DNA of 64,000 nucleotides from Candidatus Sumerlaeaceae bacterium (lineage in GTDB: Bacteria; Sumerlaeota; Sumerlaeia; Sumerlaeales; Sumerlaeaceae): the NCBI GenBank assembly GCA_026418615.1, contig JAOAAY010000007.1, positions 62,001 through 126,000 of the forward strand. The letters run 5' to 3'. The notes below the pieces were generated by a model that made no database searches, was not told the DNA's origin, and saw only the letters and a list, made by a program, of their open reading frames with translations. The first letter of the stretch is position 1. The number at the start of each line of letters is the position of its first letter. This document shows, piece after piece, positions 28,959-38,192 of the stretch. The position numbers and the translations under genes are program-made.

Positions 28959-29022
28959 GGACTTACTATACGCACCGCAGCAGGATCAGTGCGATACGCA
29001 TTGGCCGAGGAGGTCGGCTTGA

Positions 29023-29262
29023 TCAGGCCTTGTCCTGATTCGGTGGCTGCGCGGTGTCCGAACTCTCGCGGGGGACACTGGTCTCCACGCGCGGCGGGGC
29101 GTTCTCTCTTTCGATTTCGCGCGAGACCCCGCTCATGGCATCCTTCAACTCGCGGATGCCTGATCCAATGGCCTGCGCCAGCCTTGGGATCGCTTTGGGG
29201 CCAAACAGGACGAGAACCACCAGAAAAATAATGATTAACTCAAAAGTGCCGATATTTGGCAT
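29023..29262 (-). CDS. tatA: TatA/E-family twin-arginine translocase subunit
   Basis: A 79-residue protein with the Tat hairpin design: one N-terminal transmembrane helix (ELIIIFLVVLVLF), the FGPKAIPRLA hinge, an amphipathic helix (IGSGIRELKDAM) and a charged tail. It is upstream of tatC on the same strand. A minimal TatAC system, without a separate TatB, is all that is visible. Confidence 0.93.
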   Translation of the reverse strand: MPNIGTFELIIIFLVVLVLFGPKAIPRLAQAIGSGIRELKDAMSGVSREIERENAPPRVETSVPRESSDTAQPPNQDKA

Positions 29263-29391
29263 GACCTGTTTACCGCCTCTCCATGAGTCGCACTATAACC
29301 TAACCCCAAGCCTATGGTCCATTCAGACTGTTACCGCAACGGGGATTTCAGGGCTTGCCAGAAGGTCGCATCGCCTCTTGCACTGGTGACC

Positions 29392-30171
29392 ATGAAAGAC
29401 ATCATGCAGGTGCTCAATACCGCTCTCGACGAGGGGGGAGCCGTGCTCGCCCGGCATTTTGGCCGCCTCGAGCAAATTGACCGCAAAAGCGAAACCGATC
29501 TTGTGACAGTGGCTGACCGGGAGAGTGAGGCCGCGATCAAGCGTGTCATTCATGACGCTTTTCCCACTCATCAAATTCTCGGCGAGGAAAGCGGGGAGGA
29601 TTACGCTGGACGCACGGGCGACTATCGCTGGATCATTGATCCCCTTGATGGCACGACGAATTACGCTCACTCTATGCCTATTTTCGCCGTTTCGATTGGC
29701 GTTGAGCGCGACGGGGAAATCGTGGCTGGCGGTGTGTTCAACCCGGTTGCCGGGGAGCGTTATTTGGCTGAGCGGGGCAGCGGTGCCCAGTTGAATGGAA
29801 AGCCGCTTCGTGTCTCGCAGGTGGCAACGCTGCGTGATTCGCTGTTGGTCACCGGTTTCCCTTATGACCGACGGCTACGACTTGCGCACTACATGGATTT
29901 ATTTGGCCGGTTCCTCAACGCGGCTCAGAGCGTCTTGCGCCTCGGCAGTGCGTCACTCGATCTTTGTGCGGTTGCCAGCGGGCGTCTGGAGGGTTTTTGG
30001 GAGGAGAAACTCCATGCCTGGGATGTGGCAGCCGGCTGGCTCGTCGTGGAGGAGGCTGGCGGTCGCATTACCGACTTCTCCGGCGGACCGGCGACCGTGT
30101 ACGGAGTCGAATTGCTGGCTACGAACGGTCTCATCCACGATGAGTGCGTAAAGGTACTCACTGGCCTGTAA
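29392..30171 (+). CDS. Inositol monophosphatase family protein
   Basis: A 259-residue phosphatase of the SuhB/IMPase family. Metal ligands are in GEESGED and DPLDGTTNYAH, and HAWDVAAGWLVVEEAGG is the C-terminal signature. The ATG at 29392 (MKDIMQ) fits family length; the track start at 29314 adds 26 unlikely residues. The substrate cannot be told from sequence: inositol-1-phosphate, histidinol-phosphate or fructose-1,6-bisphosphate are all used by relatives. It is convergent with ackA with six bases between stops. Confidence 0.92.
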   Translation: MKDIMQVLNTALDEGGAVLARHFGRLEQIDRKSETDLVTVADRESEAAIKRVIHDAFPTHQILGEESGEDYAGRTGDYRWIIDPLDGTTNYAHSMPIFAVSIGVERDGEIVAGGVFNPVAGERYLAERGSGAQLNGKPLRVSQVATLRDSLLVTGFPYDRRLRLAHYMDLFGRFLNAAQSVLRLGSASLDLCAVASGRLEGFWEEKLHAWDVAAGWLVVEEAGGRITDFSGGPATVYGVELLATNGLIHDECVKVLTGL

Positions 30172-30177
30172 ACGGCC

Positions 30178-31368
30178 TCAGTTTCCCGAAACGAGGTCCG
30201 CGCAGGCACGCGCAACGATCACTTCCTCGTTGGCCTCAACCATGAGGACGCGCACCGGCGATTCATCGGCGGCGACATCGGCATCCGGCTTCTCGGTGGC
30301 ATTGCGCTTGGCATCAAGTCGGATGCCGAGAAAGCCCATGTTGTCGCAGATGCGCTCACGCAGTTCTGCGCTTCGCTCGCCGATGCCGCCCGTGAACAGC
30401 AGAACATCAAGGCCGCCAAGCACCGCCGCTGCAGCGCCGATCGCCTTTCGCACTTGGTAAACAAACGCTGTGACGGTCATTTCGGCGCGTTTGTTGCCCG
30501 CCGCCGCAGCCGCAAGAATGTCTTTCATCTCACCGCTCACGCCGGACATGCCCGCGAGGCCCGAATCCTTGTACAAAGCGGCGTGAATAGCGTCTGGTGT
30601 CATGCCCAGTTGTTGCTGGAGATAGAGAATGATAAAGGGGTCCAAGTCACCGGGGCGGCCGGACTGCATCAAACCTGATTGCGGCGTCATACCGAAAGTA
30701 TTGTCGAGCGAGGTAAGGCCAAGGGTCGCGTTAATCGAACTGCTACCGCCGAGGTGACAGGAAACAAGGCGCAGGTTGTCGCGTCCCGTCATGCGAGCGG
30801 CGCGCTCCGCCGCCCAGCGGTGGGATGCGCCATGAAAACCGTATCGGCGGATACCGAATTTCTCCGCCCACTCGTACGGCAACGCATAACGCCATGCGTA
30901 TTCCGGCACGGTTTTGTGGAAGGCTGGCTCGAAGAGACCCACCAGCGGCGTCTTGAGCAGGCGGGCACGGAACCCTCGGATGGCGCCCAAATAGGGAGGG
31001 TTGTGCGCAGGGGCCAACGGCGCAAACTCTTCCATGGCGGCTATCACCGGCTCGTCCAAAAGCACGGCATCCACAATATTCTTGGCCAGAACCGTCTTGA
31101 AACCGATGGCGGACACTTCGTCGAGCGATCCCAAACCTCCGCCCGATGGCGACAGCAGCCAAGTCAGCAGATGGTCAATACCGTCCGCGTAACCGCCGAA
31201 CTTGGCGGTTCCTCGCTCCGGTGGAGCCCCGGCCGAGGTGTAAGAAAACTCACTCGCCGGCTGCCCGATTCCCTCCAGGCGGCCGCTTGCCAACGGCGTC
31301 TCGGCTGGCATGTCAAGAAGTTTGAATTTCAGAGAGGTTGAACCAACATTGATGACGAGTATTTTCAT
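30178..31368 (-). CDS. ackA: Acetate kinase
   Basis: A 396-residue acetate kinase that forms ATP from acetyl phosphate. The N-terminal phosphate loop reads INVGSTSLKF where NxGSSS is usual. YGFHGASHRW, SCHLGGSSS and the end-region LLFTGGIGERSAELRE are all present. No phosphotransacetylase gene is adjacent, so its acetyl-phosphate source is elsewhere. A longer ORF on the opposite strand (30679-31341) is a shadow. Confidence 0.93.
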   Translation of the reverse strand: MKILVINVGSTSLKFKLLDMPAETPLASGRLEGIGQPASEFSYTSAGAPPERGTAKFGGYADGIDHLLTWLLSPSGGGLGSLDEVSAIGFKTVLAKNIVDAVLLDEPVIAAMEEFAPLAPAHNPPYLGAIRGFRARLLKTPLVGLFEPAFHKTVPEYAWRYALPYEWAEKFGIRRYGFHGASHRWAAERAARMTGRDNLRLVSCHLGGSSSINATLGLTSLDNTFGMTPQSGLMQSGRPGDLDPFIILYLQQQLGMTPDAIHAALYKDSGLAGMSGVSGEMKDILAAAAAGNKRAEMTVTAFVYQVRKAIGAAAAVLGGLDVLLFTGGIGERSAELRERICDNMGFLGIRLDAKRNATEKPDADVAADESPVRVLMVEANEEVIVARACADLVSGN

Positions 31369-31440
31369 GGGGCGCTCCAGTGATGCACAAAACCTCGTTT
31401 GGCAACATGAACTGCCAAGCCGGTTGCTCTTATCAAACGC

Positions 31441-33291
31441 TCAGTTGAACGGTCGTCGAGCCAGCGCAAAGGCTTTTGTCCAGCCCTCGCTGTAAAGTGG
31501 ATCTGAGGGATCTAGACTGTTGATCTGGACCTCCGGAGGGGACGCGTGCACGAACCGGTGGCCGCCAAGGGAAACCGCCGTATGGATGACTCGGCCGGTC
31601 TCATCAATGAAGAACAACAGATCGCCGGCCTTGAGTGAGGAAATGAAACCCGGGAACGCGACCATTTGGCCGACGAGAATTTGCTGGCGGGCGTCTCGCG
31701 GCAGGACCAGTCCTGCCGTGGCGTAGGCAACATTCGTCAATCCTGAGCAATCCAGGCCAATACCGCTTCGACCGCCGAAGACATAGGGCACAGTCAGACG
31801 GGATAGCGCTGCCGAGGCGACGGCATCGCCCAGGGCGTTAGCGGCTCCCATCCGAACCGCAGTTCGCGGCAGCGTCATGCGCTGCTGGGCAGGACCGGGA
31901 AGTATAGCGACAAACTCGTCGGGATGGCCCCCTGATTCGGCGGCGCGCAGCGAGGAACCGGCCGGAAGGCTTATGCCATTTGCTTTTATGTCGCGCAGGA
32001 CAGTTGCTCGCGGGGTGTTGAGGTATTGTGCATATTGGGACTCATCCATGCGCCAGATGGCCTCGGAGCGGACCCATCCGGTATAACCGTCATGTCCCTG
32101 AACCAAAAGGTAGTAGCGATCGTCGGACTCGTCCAGCAGCACCACCGGATCCCCGAGAAGCAATTGGGTCTGCACGCCGTCTCCTTCTGCCGGTTTGTCC
32201 CAAGTCATGGCCATGGGGATACAGGTGACACCGAATCGCTTGGAACCAACGCGTTCGGATGGCAACAGTTGAACTTCATCCCTTACGGGTTCCAGCCCGA
32301 CGGCGCGGAGCAATTGCGCGGGAACCGCGCGGATGCGCGGCTGGTTGGCGTTTCCGGTTACGATCCACGCCTCCCCGTCACGAGTCACGCGGGTTGACAG
32401 GTAGAAAAAGGTTGTATCCGTGAGGACTCGGGCCTTGTATTGCTCCAGCAGCCATTGTGCCTCCGTTGTGGAAGCGATACGCGCGGAGAAAGGCCACAGT
32501 TGCCGGGCGAGCGCGGCAATCGGGGGCTGGACGCCCTCCGGAACATCCGGGCCGACGGGCGCAGTGAGGACGAGAGATTGCGCGCCCTGCCTAAGCCCCA
32601 AACCGTTGCTGGCAAGAATTTCGATGGCCCTGTAAAGCCCCCGTGCAATGTCGCGCTGACGGCCTGTCTGTGCAGTCCACTGCGCAAATCCCGGGTGGGC
32701 AAGATTGCCTGCGGAAAATTCCAGTACGAGGCGATCCTCAGTGGAACGAACGGCGCTCACCCTGGCAGGCAGGTCGTGGTAAATTTCTGCGTCTAACGCT
32801 GCGGTCAAAGCCTGCTCTAAAGCCCTGCATTGTTCCAACTGTGCCTCGGGCGCAAACAGGCGAACCGAAACGCAGGATCCCGCCTGCTCCGGTGCACTGG
32901 TGTGAGTGAGTCGAACGACAAGACCTGAACGCGAGTCGGATGCATGCCACCGCCGGTGCTCAGAGTCCGCAACGGGGCCCAGAGTCGGGTGCGTGCTGGG
33001 CCGGTCATCCCAGCGAGTAAGACGAACGCTTGCGCCGGCGTCCTGCAGGTGGTGGCGCAAAGTCGCAGCGGCCATGAACAGCAGGTCGTTGACGCGGGCG
33101 AAAGCCGGGTCGGTTTCCGCCTCAGGATCCAAGGTGACAACGAGCCCCACCAATTTGCGTTCGGATGGCGTGAACGGCGCCGTAGTTGTGTAATCGGGCA
33201 ACAAAGGCTGGGCTCCAAGGCCCACGATGCAGAACGAAAAATTCGTAGCCGCCAGCGCTGCAAACGCCCACTTGCGCCTATCCATCAACAT
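31441..33291 (-). CDS. Secreted NlpC/P60 peptidoglycan hydrolase with SH3 domain and amidase-like N-terminus
   Basis: A 616-residue exported protein (signal peptide to about residue 27, LGAQ). Residues about 40-240 resemble an Amidase_3-type fold (VVTLDPEAETDPAF, RVNDLLFMAAATLRHHLQDAG) but without clear zinc ligands. An SH3-like segment is near 380-430. The C-terminal NlpC/P60 domain has VPYVFGG, catalytic DCSGL and the His in VIHTAVSLGGHRFVHAS. It probably cuts cell-wall peptides. GGGAG lies eight bases before the ATG. It is divergent from the next gene. Confidence 0.85.
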   Translation of the reverse strand: MLMDRRKWAFAALAATNFSFCIVGLGAQPLLPDYTTTAPFTPSERKLVGLVVTLDPEAETDPAFARVNDLLFMAAATLRHHLQDAGASVRLTRWDDRPSTHPTLGPVADSEHRRWHASDSRSGLVVRLTHTSAPEQAGSCVSVRLFAPEAQLEQCRALEQALTAALDAEIYHDLPARVSAVRSTEDRLVLEFSAGNLAHPGFAQWTAQTGRQRDIARGLYRAIEILASNGLGLRQGAQSLVLTAPVGPDVPEGVQPPIAALARQLWPFSARIASTTEAQWLLEQYKARVLTDTTFFYLSTRVTRDGEAWIVTGNANQPRIRAVPAQLLRAVGLEPVRDEVQLLPSERVGSKRFGVTCIPMAMTWDKPAEGDGVQTQLLLGDPVVLLDESDDRYYLLVQGHDGYTGWVRSEAIWRMDESQYAQYLNTPRATVLRDIKANGISLPAGSSLRAAESGGHPDEFVAILPGPAQQRMTLPRTAVRMGAANALGDAVASAALSRLTVPYVFGGRSGIGLDCSGLTNVAYATAGLVLPRDARQQILVGQMVAFPGFISSLKAGDLLFFIDETGRVIHTAVSLGGHRFVHASPPEVQINSLDPSDPLYSEGWTKAFALARRPFN

Positions 33292-33422
33292 TTTGGACTC
33301 CCGGTTCCAATGTGGGGTACACCATGTATGGTCATGTCACCGTAAGGGATGCCGGGACGCAACGACTGTCTGGCACATGTCCGGGCTTGCGGAGGTGTTT
33401 CGCACCGTTGCATCAGACACGC

Positions 33423-34349
33423 ATGAAATTGAGATCAGCCGTATGGGCGGCCGTGTGCATCGCCTTGATAGTGCTACCATTCGATCTTGGAGCGCAGGGC
33501 AAGCAAAAGGCCGGCGCATCGTCGGCCGCTTCGCCTGCCGAAAACCTTTTGATTATCGTGGCAGACATCCAGCGCCACATAAACGACGATGTGTACCGCT
33601 ATCCCTACGCCACTGATGTGACCGGACAAAATGTCTTTCGCGCCGGGATTGTGCGCTTGGCCAATTACGAAACCTTGTTCCCCGGTCGCATGAAAGACCT
33701 TGTTGCTCTCGCCAAGGCCAACGCATTCGAAAAACTGGGTGCCTTCAGCGACGCGGAGCGCAATTACACAGAAGCGCAAAAGTCCAACGATGCAGCCATA
33801 CGAAAGGCGGCAGGGGAGGGCGCTGAACGCGCCCGGCGCTTCGCGCAGGTGCTTCGCCGGGAACTCGACCAGTCAGGCTTGCGCCCTTACGAGCGTGACC
33901 TGCAGGTTCTTATCCGGGACGCCGACGATCTTGCGGAGAAGTACAAGGGAACACCCTATGCGGCGCTCGCCTTGGTGGAGCGCGAACGGGCGGAGATGCG
34001 CCTGGCGGAGTTTTATGCCTCCATGCGGTTCATTCATCCGTACACGACGGAAGATGCGATCCTGCAACTCAAGCGTAACATCGAGCGTAACAAAAACAGT
34101 AAAAACCGTTATTCCCACCACCTGATGTTGGGCGATCTGTATGCCAGTCTGGCCAGACAATATGTTGTGATGCACGACCCCGACGGGACGGACTTTGACA
34201 TGAAGGAATTCGAGGGATTCGCCTCGCAAGCGCGCTCCGAGTATTTCATCGTCCAGCAGGCTGACGGCTATCCGGAAAAACTGGAGGGGCGGGCGAAACT
34301 GGCCGCACTCGAGGCCTTTGTTGAGCGTGTTGCCGAGCGGTCGCGTTGA
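33423..34349 (+). CDS. Secreted helical-repeat (TPR-like) protein
   Basis: A 308-residue protein with a signal peptide (MKLRSAVWAAVCIALIVLP, cleavage after LGAQG). It is otherwise almost wholly helical with repeats such as AFEKLGAFSDAERNYTEA and AALALVERERAEMRLAEFY, which look like TPR-type outer-membrane or periplasmic proteins. I used the ATG at 33423, since the track start at 33312 puts the signal peptide 37 residues inside. No specific function recognised. It is followed by purC after 67 bases. Confidence 0.7.
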   Translation: MKLRSAVWAAVCIALIVLPFDLGAQGKQKAGASSAASPAENLLIIVADIQRHINDDVYRYPYATDVTGQNVFRAGIVRLANYETLFPGRMKDLVALAKANAFEKLGAFSDAERNYTEAQKSNDAAIRKAAGEGAERARRFAQVLRRELDQSGLRPYERDLQVLIRDADDLAEKYKGTPYAALALVERERAEMRLAEFYASMRFIHPYTTEDAILQLKRNIERNKNSKNRYSHHLMLGDLYASLARQYVVMHDPDGTDFDMKEFEGFASQARSEYFIVQQADGYPEKLEGRAKLAALEAFVERVAERSR

Positions 34350-34416
34350 TCAGCCTCCCAAAATTGATTGCATCGAAACTCTTCCGATTCCGAATGTCCC
34401 CGACCGGTTGAAAATC

Positions 34417-35331
34417 ATGTCCGAGAGTCCCGCTGCCATTCGCGAAACCGCTTTGCCGCTCCCCCTTGTCGCGCGCGGCAAGGTGCGCGATGTTTACGAG
34501 ACCCCGAACGGCCTACTCATTGTCGCCACTGACCGCTTGAGCGCCTTCGATGTCGTTTTTGACGATCCAATACCGCTCAAAGGCGAAGTGCTCACGCGTC
34601 TCAGCGTCTGGTGGTTCGAGCAAACCCGCGGATTGGTGGGCAACCACCTGGTCTCGGATCATCCCGAGGTAGATCTGGGCTTGCTCCAGAAATTTCCTGA
34701 ACTACGGGGGCGATGCATCCTTGGGCGACGGGCGGAAGTCCTGCCCGTGGAATGCGTGGTGAGAGGTTATCTGGAGGGTAGTGCGTGGGTGCAGTACCGC
34801 GACTCTGGTCTTGTGTGCGGGGTTCCGCTGCCGCCGGGTCTGCGGCGCCGCCAGCGCCTCGATCATCCGATCTTCACGCCGACAACGAAGGCGGCGGCCG
34901 GACATGACCTGCCCATGACTTTCGCCGAGGTAGTGGAGGTCATTGGGCTCGAGGCCGCCGAATTTGTGCGCAAGACAAGCGTGGACCTCTACCGCTTCGC
35001 GCATGATTTGCTCCTGCCGAAGGGCATCGTGCTGAGCGACACCAAATTCGAGTTTGGCCGCGTGGGCGATGAGATCATTCTTGTGGACGAAATCCTCACG
35101 CCCGATTCGTCGCGGTTCTGGGAAGCCGATACTTATGTGGACGGCGCCGACGCGCGCAGTTTTGACAAACAATATGTGCGCGATTATGTGGAGAGCATCG
35201 GCTGGGACAAGCGCCCGCCGGCACCGCGCCTGCCGCGCGAGGTGATTCAAGGCACCACCCGCAGATACACGGAAATTCTGGAATTGATCGCCGGCATCAA
35301 AATCGTCAACAGGGAGGAGGATGTGTCATGA
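34417..35331 (+). CDS. purC: PurC, SAICAR synthase
   Basis: A 304-residue phosphoribosylaminoimidazole-succinocarboxamide synthase, step 7 of purine synthesis. ARGKVRDVYE is the ATP loop, SAFDVVFDDPIP and VVRGYLEGSAW are substrate-site motifs, and LSDTKFEFG and LVDEILTPDSSRFW are conserved. The ATG at 34417 is used; the track start overlaps the previous gene. Its stop overlaps the purS start (ATGA), starting a purC-purS-purQ run. Confidence 0.96.
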   Translation: MSESPAAIRETALPLPLVARGKVRDVYETPNGLLIVATDRLSAFDVVFDDPIPLKGEVLTRLSVWWFEQTRGLVGNHLVSDHPEVDLGLLQKFPELRGRCILGRRAEVLPVECVVRGYLEGSAWVQYRDSGLVCGVPLPPGLRRRQRLDHPIFTPTTKAAAGHDLPMTFAEVVEVIGLEAAEFVRKTSVDLYRFAHDLLLPKGIVLSDTKFEFGRVGDEIILVDEILTPDSSRFWEADTYVDGADARSFDKQYVRDYVESIGWDKRPPAPRLPREVIQGTTRRYTEILELIAGIKIVNREEDVS

Positions 35332-35618
35332 TCCGGGCTCATATCACGGTCTCGCTCAAGGAAGATGTCATGGATCCGCAGGGCAAAGCGGTCCATGAGG
35401 CGCTCGCCAGCCTTGGGCACGGCACTGTCAAACGGGTTCGCGTGGGGCGCTACTTTGATGTGACACTCGACGAGAGCGATGTGGAGGCCGCGCGCGCCAA
35501 GTTGCGCGACATGTGCGAGGCGCTGCTCGCCAACACGGTCATCGAGCGCTACGAGATCCGTCTGGAGTCGCTCGCGCAGGCGCGCACGGCGCCGATCACC
35601 GAGGGAGGCATGGCTTGA
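35328..35618 (+). CDS. purS: PurS, FGAM synthase small subunit
   Basis: A 96-residue PurS that bridges PurL and PurQ in the three-part formylglycinamidine ribonucleotide synthase. It shows the family pattern V.LKEDV.DPQGKAV, LGH..V..VRVGRYF and C..LLANTVIE.Y. It overlaps both neighbours by four bases (ATGA with purC, TTGA with purQ). The synthetase subunit purL is not in the window. Confidence 0.95.
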   Translation: MIRAHITVSLKEDVMDPQGKAVHEALASLGHGTVKRVRVGRYFDVTLDESDVEAARAKLRDMCEALLANTVIERYEIRLESLAQARTAPITEGGMA

Positions 35619-36325
35619 AGGCTGCTGTCGTTGTTTTTCCCGGGTCCAACTGCGAACAGGACACTATACGCGCCATCCGCAAGGTCTGGGGCGTCGAGCC
35701 TGACGCCGTCTGGCACAAGGACCGGGTGGCGCCTTCCACGGATCTTGTCGTGCTGCCGGGCGGTTTCTCCTACGGCGACTACCTCCGGGCCGGAGGGATT
35801 GCGCGCTTTTCGCCGGTCATGCAAAGTGTGATGGAGTTCGCCCGGTCAGGCGGGCTCGTCCTGGGAATCTGCAACGGTTTTCAGATTCTTTTGGAGGCGC
35901 GGCTGCTGCCCGGTGCCATGGTGCGCAACCGCGGAATGCACTTCGTATGCAAGTGGGTGAACCTGCGGGTGGAACGCGATGACCTGCCATGGACCAACTT
36001 CAGCAAGAAAATCCTGCGCATTCCCATAGCCCATGCCACGGGTAATTATTACATTGACGCGGCCGGGCTCCAGCAACTCCATGCCAACCGCCAGATTGTC
36101 TTCCGTTATTGTGACTCTGGTGGCAAAGTCACGGACGAATGCAACCCAAACGGTTCGGTCGAGGGCATTGCCGGCATTATCAACGAAACCGGCAATGTGC
36201 TTGGCATGATGCCTCACCCGGAGCGGGCGGTGGACGACGAACTCGGGTCGTCGGACGGGGCCGAGTTCTGGCTGGGCTTGAAGCGGGCTTTGGAAAGTCG
36301 GCCGACCGGTACAGCCGGCCGGTAA
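35615..36325 (+). CDS. purQ: PurQ, FGAM synthase glutaminase subunit
   Basis: A 236-residue class I glutamine amidotransferase that supplies ammonia to Pur[13 protein letters not shown] opens the protein, the nucleophile Cys is in [10 protein letters not shown], and the His-Glu pair is in [10 protein letters not shown]. The real start is the TTG at 35615, overlapping the purS stop (TTGA) and giving [10 protein letters not shown]. The track start at 35513 lies inside purS in another frame. It is convergent with efp. Confidence 0.95.
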   Translation: MKAAVVVFPGSNCEQDTIRAIRKVWGVEPDAVWHKDRVAPSTDLVVLPGGFSYGDYLRAGGIARFSPVMQSVMEFARSGGLVLGICNGFQILLEARLLPGAMVRNRGMHFVCKWVNLRVERDDLPWTNFSKKILRIPIAHATGNYYIDAAGLQQLHANRQIVFRYCDSGGKVTDECNPNGSVEGIAGIINETGNVLGMMPHPERAVDDELGSSDGAEFWLGLKRALESRPTGTAGR

Positions 36326-36335
36326 CGAGCCGGCT
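36313..36335. terminator. Hairpin at the purQ/efp convergence
   Basis: AGCCGGC and GCCGGCT form a 7-bp stem with a 9-base loop that contains the purQ stop codon. There is no clear T-tract, so it is a weak bidirectional terminator candidate. Confidence 0.35.
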
Positions 36336-36341
36336 TGCGCC

Positions 36342-36899
36342 TTATTTCACGCGCTCAAGGTACTTGTCTTCGCTCGGGTTTATGCGGATACGGTCGCCTT
36401 GCTTGATAAACGGCGGAACCATGACCACAACGCCGTTCTCGAGTTTCGCCGGTTTGGGAGAATTGCTCGCAGTCGCGCCTCTTACCTCGGGCTCCGTCTC
36501 GACCACTTCGAGTTCAATTGTCGGCGGCAGTTCCACCGCGATGGGTTGGCTGTCATAGAAACTGATCTGCACGCGGATGCCGGGTGTCATGTACTTGGCG
36601 GCATCGCCCAAGGCCTCTTCATTCAGGGCAACCTGCTCGTAATTCTCCGTATTCATGAAATGATACAAGTTGTCATCCTGGTACAAGAATTCCATGTCGT
36701 GATGATCCAGGATGGCCCGCTCGACCGTTTCTGTGGAACTGTACCGGACCTCGTAGGAGTTGCCGTTCTTCAGGTTGCGCAGTCGAACTTGGACAAACGC
36801 CCGCAAATTCCCCGGCGTCCGGTGCTGAAAATCCATGACCTGATGCGGCTCGCCGTTGTGCAGGATAATGTTGCCCTTGCGGATGTCATTTGCATTCAT
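36342..36899 (-). CDS. efp: Elongation factor P with asparagine at the tip position
   Basis: A 185-residue EF-P, which relieves ribosome stalling at polyproline. The three-domain layout is complete: NDIRKGNIILHNGEP, domain II with FLYQDD and FMN, and a C-terminal IKQGDRIRINPSEDKYLERVK. In the domain I tip, E. coli has PGKGQAF with the beta-lysylated Lys34; here it reads PGNLRAF, so residue 31 is Asn. Neither lysine nor the rhamnosylated arginine occupies the site. It is downstream of tRNA-Thr by 31 bases on the same strand. Confidence 0.96.
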   Translation of the reverse strand: MNANDIRKGNIILHNGEPHQVMDFQHRTPGNLRAFVQVRLRNLKNGNSYEVRYSSTETVERAILDHHDMEFLYQDDNLYHFMNTENYEQVALNEEALGDAAKYMTPGIRVQISFYDSQPIAVELPPTIELEVVETEPEVRGATASNSPKPAKLENGVVVMVPPFIKQGDRIRINPSEDKYLERVK

Positions 36900-36930
36900 G
36901 GCTGTTTCGGCCCGTGTTTTGTTATTTTTA

Positions 36931-37006
36931 TGGAGCCCACGACCAGGATTGAACTGGTGACCTCGCCCTTACCAAGGGCGTGCTCTACCGACTGAGCTAC
37001 GTGGGC
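36931..37006 (-). tRNA. tRNA-Thr (anticodon GGT)
   Basis: On the minus strand a 7-bp acceptor stem GCCCACG/CGTGGGC, a D arm with AGCTCAGTCGGTAGAGC, an anticodon arm CGCCC-TTGGTAA-GGGCG and a T arm ACCAG-TTCAATC-CTGGT fold into a complete cloverleaf. The discriminator is T and CCA is encoded. The loop gives anticodon GGT (threonine). It directly precedes efp. Confidence 0.97.
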
Positions 37007-37130
37007 CAAATCCCCGCTTTCGGTACAGACCCCCCCTACAAACATTCAAGTTGCACCGGGCCGCTCGGATTGGCGTCTTTCGGTCATATGCGGTCATCAC
37101 CGCGGGCCGTACCATCAAGGATAAACAGTC

Positions 37131-38171
37131 ATGCGACCACGCACCATTTGGGCTGACGAGGGCCGGGTTTACTTGCTGGATCAGACTTGCCTGCCCGGCG
37201 AGGTGAAAGTCATCGAAATCGAAACGCCCGGGCAGATGTGGGAGGCTATCAAACGCTTGCGCGTCCGGGGTGCACCGGCGATCGGAATTGCTGCGGCTTT
37301 CGGGGTCTGGCTGGCTGTTCGCCATCTGCGCGAGGGTGACTCGATCACCCTTCAACAGGTCGTTCAGACCACTTGTAAATATTTGGCCTCGGCCCGTCCC
37401 ACGGCTGTGAATCTGTTTTGGGCGTTAGAGAGGATCCGGCGGCTTGTGGATGCAAACGGTTCGCTGCCTCTTGAGGATCTGAAGACGCTCATCCTGGCTG
37501 AGGCACAAGCCATGATTGAGGAGGACAACGCCGTTTGTCTCGCCATCGGGCGGCATGGTGCGGACCTTTTGCGCGATGGCGATGGGATCCTGACCCATTG
37601 CAACGCCGGCGGCCTTGCCACGGCATCCCATGGGACCGCGCTGGCGGTTATTTTTCATGCTGTTGAGCAGCAGGCGAAGCGAATCAAGGTTTTTGCCGAT
37701 GAAACGCGCCCGCTGCTTCAAGGGGCGCGCCTGACCGCTTGGGAACTCAGGCAGGCGGGAATCCCGGTGACGCTGATCTGCGACAATATGGCTGCCAGTG
37801 TCATGCGCCGCGGCTGGGTGCAGGCAGTGATCGTGGGAACGGACCGGGTCGCCGCCAATGGTGATTTTGCCAACAAGATCGGAACCTACGGGATCGCCGT
37901 GTTGGCGCGGTATCACAACATACCCTTTTATGTTGCGGCGCCGATGTCGTCCATTGACATGGCCGTCCCCAACGGGGCGTCCATTCCCATCGAGGAGCGT
38001 GATGCAGACGAGGTGACAACGATCGGCGGCGTGCGGACCGCGCCCGACGGCGTGGAAGTCTTCAACCCGGCTTTTGATGTGTCACCGGCAGACTTGGTGA
38101 CTGCGTTCATTACCGAAAAGGGGATTGTCTATCCGCCTTATCCACAGGGGCTCCGATCCCTGTTCGACTGA
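37131..38171 (+). CDS. mtnA: MtnA, methylthioribose-1-phosphate isomerase
   Basis: A 346-residue aldose-ketose isomerase of the methionine salvage pathway, related to eIF2B subunits. RVRGAPAIGIAAAFG is the N-terminal signature, catalytic Cys is in THCNAGGLATA, and catalytic Asp is in VGTDRVAANGDFANKIGTY. The ATG at 37131 is the natural start. No other salvage genes are adjacent, and I saw no SAM riboswitch upstream. Confidence 0.96.
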   Translation: MRPRTIWADEGRVYLLDQTCLPGEVKVIEIETPGQMWEAIKRLRVRGAPAIGIAAAFGVWLAVRHLREGDSITLQQVVQTTCKYLASARPTAVNLFWALERIRRLVDANGSLPLEDLKTLILAEAQAMIEEDNAVCLAIGRHGADLLRDGDGILTHCNAGGLATASHGTALAVIFHAVEQQAKRIKVFADETRPLLQGARLTAWELRQAGIPVTLICDNMAASVMRRGWVQAVIVGTDRVAANGDFANKIGTYGIAVLARYHNIPFYVAAPMSSIDMAVPNGASIPIEERDADEVTTIGGVRTAPDGVEVFNPAFDVSPADLVTAFITEKGIVYPPYPQGLRSLFD

Positions 38172-38192
38172 TTCCCGGACTGACAGGGCGGA

